Assembly (NCBI GenBank): GCA_003554345.1
Contig: PWGE01000433.1
Span: 1-10,469, forward strand
DNA length: 10,469 nucleotides
Source: Candidatus Sumerlaeota bacterium
Lineage (GTDB): Bacteria > Sumerlaeota > T1SED10-198M
Direction of reading: 5' to 3'
Shown one piece after another: positions 7,326 to 10,469 of this stretch (position 1 is the first letter of the stretch; the number at the start of each line of letters is the position of its first letter). The translations under genes and the position numbers were made by a program. The notes under the pieces were generated by a model. The model was not told where the DNA came from and did no database searches. It saw only the letters and a list, made by a program, of their open reading frames with translations.

Positions 7326-7354
7326 TTTAGATTTTACATATTAAATGATATTCT
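7326..7354 (+). promoter_or_regulatory. Likely promoter of the MCE gene unit
   Basis: TTTAGA (7326-7331) and TATTCT (7349-7354) are separated by 17 bases, each matching four of six consensus positions. They lie just upstream of the AGGAG ribosome binding site at 7363-7367, so the untranslated leader would be only about 15 bases. Confidence 0.35.
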
Positions 7355-7375
7355 ATTTATTCAGGAGTTAAACCA

Positions 7376-8503
7376 GTGACAGCTGAAAAAAAGGTAGGAC
7401 TGTTTTTTGTATCAGGTCTGGTGATATTACTTTTGCTGACTATGACGGTAGAAGATCTGCGGATACCTTTTTTTCGGGATGAGTATAAGGCAGTAGCTTA
7501 TTTCGATTCTATCAGTGACCTGCGGGTTGGTAATACGGTGACTGTCTCAGGAGTGCCAGTAGGCCGTATTCGTGATTTTAAACTGGAAAGGGACAGGGTA
7601 AGAGTAACCTTTTCTGTTGATGCCAGACATGAAATCCCGGTGGATTCTGAGGCTGAAATTGTTTTAACCAGTTTACTGGGAGGCAGTCATCTGAATATTT
7701 CGCTGGGTGAAAGCAATGAATATATAGAAGATGGGGCGGAACTTTCCTCTAAAGAAGTGATCACCACCGGGGATATTGTGAAATCAGTATCTGAGGTTTC
7801 TACATCGGTGCATACCCTGGCGGCTAATTTCGATGAGAACCAGGACCAGTTTTTTCGACGTATAAATAATTTGATTGATGAAAATGAGGAAAAGGTAAAT
7901 ACAATCATTGCGAATTTTGAAAAATCTTCCGAGAATATGAATGAAACGTTTGAGCAATTAGACAAGACCCTGGCTGATGTAGATACTATCAGTAAAAATT
8001 TTGCGCATATCTCGGAAGATTTAGTAGAAGGACGCGGTACTATTGGTAAGCTGCTACAGGATGATGAGGTGTATGAAAACCTCTATACGCTGACTCATGA
8101 TGTGCAGGATATTACTCAAACCCTCCAGAAGCAGGAAAGTTTACTTGGCAAATTGATGTATTCTGAAGAGATGGGAGAAGATTTTGAAGTCACAGTACGT
8201 AATACCCGCCAGTTCTCGGAGAGAATGCAGTTCCTTATGTCGGAAAAAGGGGACGAAATAGAAGATATTATATCCAACTTGCATGCTTCTTCTCAGTCTC
8301 TGAATGTAATGTCCCGGCGACTTCTTGTCATTTCAGAGCAACTGGAAGATGGTGAGGGAACCCTGGGAAAATTACTCGCTGATGAGGAGCTCTATGAAGA
8401 AGTGAGAACCCTTGTACTGGAATTGAGAGATACGGTGAGGAATGTTGAGGAGACAGTTATAGATCACTCCGTCTTTGGTGTGATTTTATCGGGCATGAGG
8501 TAA
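7376..8503 (+). CDS. MCE/MlaD-family lipid-transport protein
   Basis: A 375-residue protein with a short cytoplasmic start, one transmembrane anchor (about 7-22) and an MCE domain (about 35-112). The MCE domain is recognisable by the strands around VAYFDSISDLRVGNTVTVSGVPVG and by LTSLLGGSHLNISLG. The rest (about 135-365) is a long, mostly helical, coiled-coil-like region of the kind that forms tubes or bundles in MCE proteins. It contains two copies of a GTxGKLLxDxExYE motif, at 221-234 and 328-341, and a weaker LLGKLMYSEE at 256-265. MCE proteins form rings that bind phospholipids and carry them between inner and outer membranes, normally with an MlaE permease and MlaF ATPase. Neither is in the window. 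The start is GTG 7376, eight bases after AGGAG. The next gene follows after 17 bases. Confidence 0.88.
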   Translation: MTAEKKVGLFFVSGLVILLLLTMTVEDLRIPFFRDEYKAVAYFDSISDLRVGNTVTVSGVPVGRIRDFKLERDRVRVTFSVDARHEIPVDSEAEIVLTSLLGGSHLNISLGESNEYIEDGAELSSKEVITTGDIVKSVSEVSTSVHTLAANFDENQDQFFRRINNLIDENEEKVNTIIANFEKSSENMNETFEQLDKTLADVDTISKNFAHISEDLVEGRGTIGKLLQDDEVYENLYTLTHDVQDITQTLQKQESLLGKLMYSEEMGEDFEVTVRNTRQFSERMQFLMSEKGDEIEDIISNLHASSQSLNVMSRRLLVISEQLEDGEGTLGKLLADEELYEEVRTLVLELRDTVRNVEETVIDHSVFGVILSGMR

Positions 8504-8520
8504 AAGGGGGATAAACATTG

Positions 8521-9039
8521 ATGAAACTTGTGAAGGGTAAATCTTTACTTGATAAAATAGAGAATATTATCAGCACTTCTCACCAGGTGCGTGAAGACCA
8601 TTTGTACTTGACGGTAAAAGATCTTTATACTCTGGAGAATCCCGGAAAGGTCGATTTTGGCGGTTCTGAGTATAAAGCCGGCAAAATTGTAGCGGTCATG
8701 CCGGAGCAGTCCCCCAAAAAAGAAAAGAAAAAGAAGGAAGAAACCAAAAAGACCAATTATCCCTGGTGGAAATGTTCAGCCGGTCAGTACCTGGTTGAAA
8801 TCAATGAGAAAATAAACCCGTGTGCAGGAATGTTTGCCTTTTTTACTCCAGCTCCTATGCTTCTGCGGAATAATGCCTTTCATCCCCAGGTGTTTTATCC
8901 TCTTACAGAAGAAAGCCTGGATAATTATCGGTATATTCCCTTAACAGTAGGAGAGCCGGGGCTTAATTTAAAAAAGAATGCCCGTATTACCTGCCTTTAT
9001 ATTTATCATTTCAGGGAAGATTTTTTCCCTCCCAGCTGA
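8521..9039 (+). CDS. Small protein resembling a degenerate dUTPase/dCTP-deaminase fold
   Basis: A 172-residue protein in the same unit as the MCE gene. From residue 81 on, the pattern resembles the trimeric dUTPase/dCTP deaminase beta-fold: SAGQYLVEINEKI (86-98), then FFTPAPMLLRNNAFH (107-121) where the family has its RSS..R phosphate-binding motif, and finally GLNLKKNARITCLYIYHF (147-164) like the last core strands. The serine pair and preceding arginine of the catalytic motif are missing, so an active nucleotide hydrolase is doubtful; binding or a structural role is possible. Residues 66-78 are a lysine-rich linker (KKEKKKKEETKK) separating a short N-terminal part. The ATG at 8521 is preferred; the TTG at 8518 is also possible, as the AAGGGGG at 8504-8510 suits either. 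The fold assignment rests on pattern reading only. Otherwise it is a hypothetical protein. Confidence 0.6.
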   Translation: MKLVKGKSLLDKIENIISTSHQVREDHLYLTVKDLYTLENPGKVDFGGSEYKAGKIVAVMPEQSPKKEKKKKEETKKTNYPWWKCSAGQYLVEINEKINPCAGMFAFFTPAPMLLRNNAFHPQVFYPLTEESLDNYRYIPLTVGEPGLNLKKNARITCLYIYHFREDFFPPS

Positions 9040-9068
9040 TAACCCTTCTTTTGAAGTCAGCTTTTCCC
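9034..9068 (+). terminator. Probable terminator of the MCE unit
   Basis: AGCTGA (9034-9039, containing the stop codon) pairs with TCAGCT (9057-9062). An inner CTTC/GAAG stem closes on a TTTT loop, with TAACC bulged on one side. Four T residues (9062-9065) follow on the plus strand. The T tract is short, so termination may be partial. The hairpin sits exactly between convergent genes. Confidence 0.5.
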
Positions 9069-9072
9069 TCTA

Positions 9073-10425
9073 TCAGGCGACTGCTACTCCTAAAATCCAG
9101 GCGGCGATAAAGAAATAGATAAATAAGCCTGCAATATCTGCCAGAGTGGTGATTAAGGGACTGCTTGCAATAGCGGGGTCTAGTTTGAACCTCGAAAGGA
9201 TGAAAGGAAGGGTCATGCCGATGAGGTTGGTGACCAGGACGATTGCCACCATGGTCAAACCTACTATTATTCCCACCCAGATGCCGCCTCGCAGAATACC
9301 CAGGAAAAAGGTGGCGACACCCATCGAAACTCCTAACAGTACTCCTACACTTATTTCTTTAAGAAAGGTTTTAAACCATTCTTGCAGTTTTATGTCACCG
9401 GTAGCAATGGCCCGGATTATCAGTGTGGAAGACTGAGCTCCTACATTACCTCCGCTGTCTATAAGAAGGGGAATGAAAAAAGCCAGGGCGATGGTTTGTT
9501 CTAATATTTCTTCATGCATGGCAATAATGCCCGAGGAAAAAATATTAACGACTACCAGTACCATGAGCCAGAGTACTCTTTTGCTGAATAACACTTTTGA
9601 GGTGGCTTCACGGTAACTCATGTCCAGGGGTACTACAGAAGCTTCTTTCTGGAAGTCCTCGGTGGTCTCTTCCTCTGCTATTTCCAGAACATCGTCAAAG
9701 GTCACAAGACCTACCAGTACTCCGTCTGAACTTATCACAGGCAGAGAACTTTTATCAGAACGTTGCATTGTTCTGACTGCTTTTTCACGGTCATCAAAAG
9801 CACTCAGGGAGATATAGGTGTAGTCCATTATGTTCTGGACTTTAGCGGACGGAGGGGCTACTATAAAATCCTTGAGTTTTAGAGCGTCTAAAAGTTTGCC
9901 CTGGTCATCGGTTACATATATTACATTGAGATTTTCTACTTTTTGTCCTACCGATCGTATATATTGCAGGGCTTTTTGAATTGACCAGTGAGGTCTGACA
10001 GCAGCATAGTCCGGAGTCATAAATCGTCCCACACTTTCTTCGGGATAACCCAGAAGTTCCCTTACTTCCTGTAAGTCAACCGGGGAAAGGAGGTTGATAA
10101 GACGCTTGGTGATTTCGCTGGGCAGTTCTGTGAGCAAACTGGCCTGGTCGTCAGGTTCTAATGCTGCCAGCAATTCCCGGGCTTCTTCATCAGAGAGGTT
10201 AACCAGTAAGGTGTTCTGTTGCGGAGGATCCAGGTAGGTGAATACTTCTGAAGCCATTTCAGTGGAAAGGGCGCGGAAAAAGAGCACCTGCTGGGCTTTC
10301 TCCATATCCATTAAAAGGTCGGCCAGCTCCGCTACCGGTAAGGTATGAGCTACTTTTTTAATTTCCTGGCACTGGTGTTTCTCGATTAATTGTAAAATCT
10401 GTTGCCGGGTTTCTTTCTGTGTCAT
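9073..10425 (-). CDS. mgtE: Magnesium channel/transporter MgtE
   Basis: A complete 450-residue MgtE, the same length as the structurally known Thermus protein. Residues 1-130 are the helical N domain (repeated leucine-rich helices such as ELLAALEPDDQASLL). Residues 131-255 are a CBS-domain pair, entered at SVGRFMTPDYAAV, with SSLPVISSDGVLVGLVTFDD in the second CBS. A linker helix (about 256-280) leads to five membrane helices (about 283-448). Conserved pore features are IDSGGNVGAQSS (322-333), the LDPAIASSPL segment (415-424) and D430 in TTLADIAG, which should correspond to the pore aspartate D432 of Thermus MgtE. It mediates Mg2+ entry across the inner membrane, gated by Mg2+ bound between the cytosolic N, CBS and linker parts. 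The start is ATG 10425, set by AAGGAG at 10432-10437; the longer in-frame GTG at 10467 has no such support. Confidence 0.95.
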   Translation of the reverse strand: MTQKETRQQILQLIEKHQCQEIKKVAHTLPVAELADLLMDMEKAQQVLFFRALSTEMASEVFTYLDPPQQNTLLVNLSDEEARELLAALEPDDQASLLTELPSEITKRLINLLSPVDLQEVRELLGYPEESVGRFMTPDYAAVRPHWSIQKALQYIRSVGQKVENLNVIYVTDDQGKLLDALKLKDFIVAPPSAKVQNIMDYTYISLSAFDDREKAVRTMQRSDKSSLPVISSDGVLVGLVTFDDVLEIAEEETTEDFQKEASVVPLDMSYREATSKVLFSKRVLWLMVLVVVNIFSSGIIAMHEEILEQTIALAFFIPLLIDSGGNVGAQSSTLIIRAIATGDIKLQEWFKTFLKEISVGVLLGVSMGVATFFLGILRGGIWVGIIVGLTMVAIVLVTNLIGMTLPFILSRFKLDPAIASSPLITTLADIAGLFIYFFIAAWILGVAVA

Positions 10426-10431
10426 GGTATG

Positions 10432-10437
10432 CTCCTT
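10432..10437 (-). promoter_or_regulatory. Ribosome binding site fixing the MgtE start
   Basis: On the minus strand AAGGAG lies six bases before the ATG at 10425, which also gives the family's usual protein length. Only about 44 bases upstream of that start are in the window, so an Mg2+-sensing leader cannot be judged. Confidence 0.85.
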
Positions 10438-10469
10438 TTTATTGAGGGTGCTCGGAATTGAAGACACCC

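Noticed and set aside
10426-10467. N-terminal extension of MgtE from the GTG at 10467
   Set aside because: The ATG at 10425 has a strong AAGGAG and gives the family-typical 450 residues; the extension lacks signals.

Overview
The window looks like chromosomal DNA from a diderm (Gram-negative-type) bacterium of moderate to low GC. The outer membrane is inferred from two genes: a family 9 (heptosyltransferase-type) glycosyltransferase, and an MCE/MlaD-type lipid-transport protein with an N-terminal anchor. Nothing in the window fixes the phylum, and there are no rRNA, tRNA, transposase, phage or CRISPR sequences.

Left part (2-3651, plus strand): a tightly packed operon. The 3' end of a TPR protein overlaps a B12-binding-type radical SAM enzyme by one base. 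This is followed after one base by a family 2 glycosyltransferase, which overlaps a family 9 glycosyltransferase by four bases (ATGA). The spacing implies translational coupling and a shared job, most likely building and modifying a cell-surface glycan or glycolipid. The family 9 enzyme carries an unusual four-cysteine N-terminal extension.

Middle part (3652-7375): a minus-strand UPF0316 (DUF5698-DUF2179) membrane protein, then about 750 bases with no convincing gene, then a second, unrelated, long (666 aa) B12-type radical SAM protein on the minus strand. The non-coding gap holds three consecutive inverted repeats and one good sigma-70-type promoter on the plus strand that drives no recognisable gene.

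Right part (7376-10469): an MCE/MlaD-family protein and a small protein that looks like a degenerate dUTPase/dCTP-deaminase fold form a two-gene plus-strand unit, closed by a hairpin. They face a minus-strand MgtE magnesium channel, complete at 450 aa once its ribosome binding site is used to set the start.

The best candidates for undescribed biology are the radical SAM/GT2/GT9 operon with its Cys-extended glycosyltransferase, the large C-terminal region of the second radical SAM protein, the MCE plus dUTPase-like pairing, and the structured non-coding gap.
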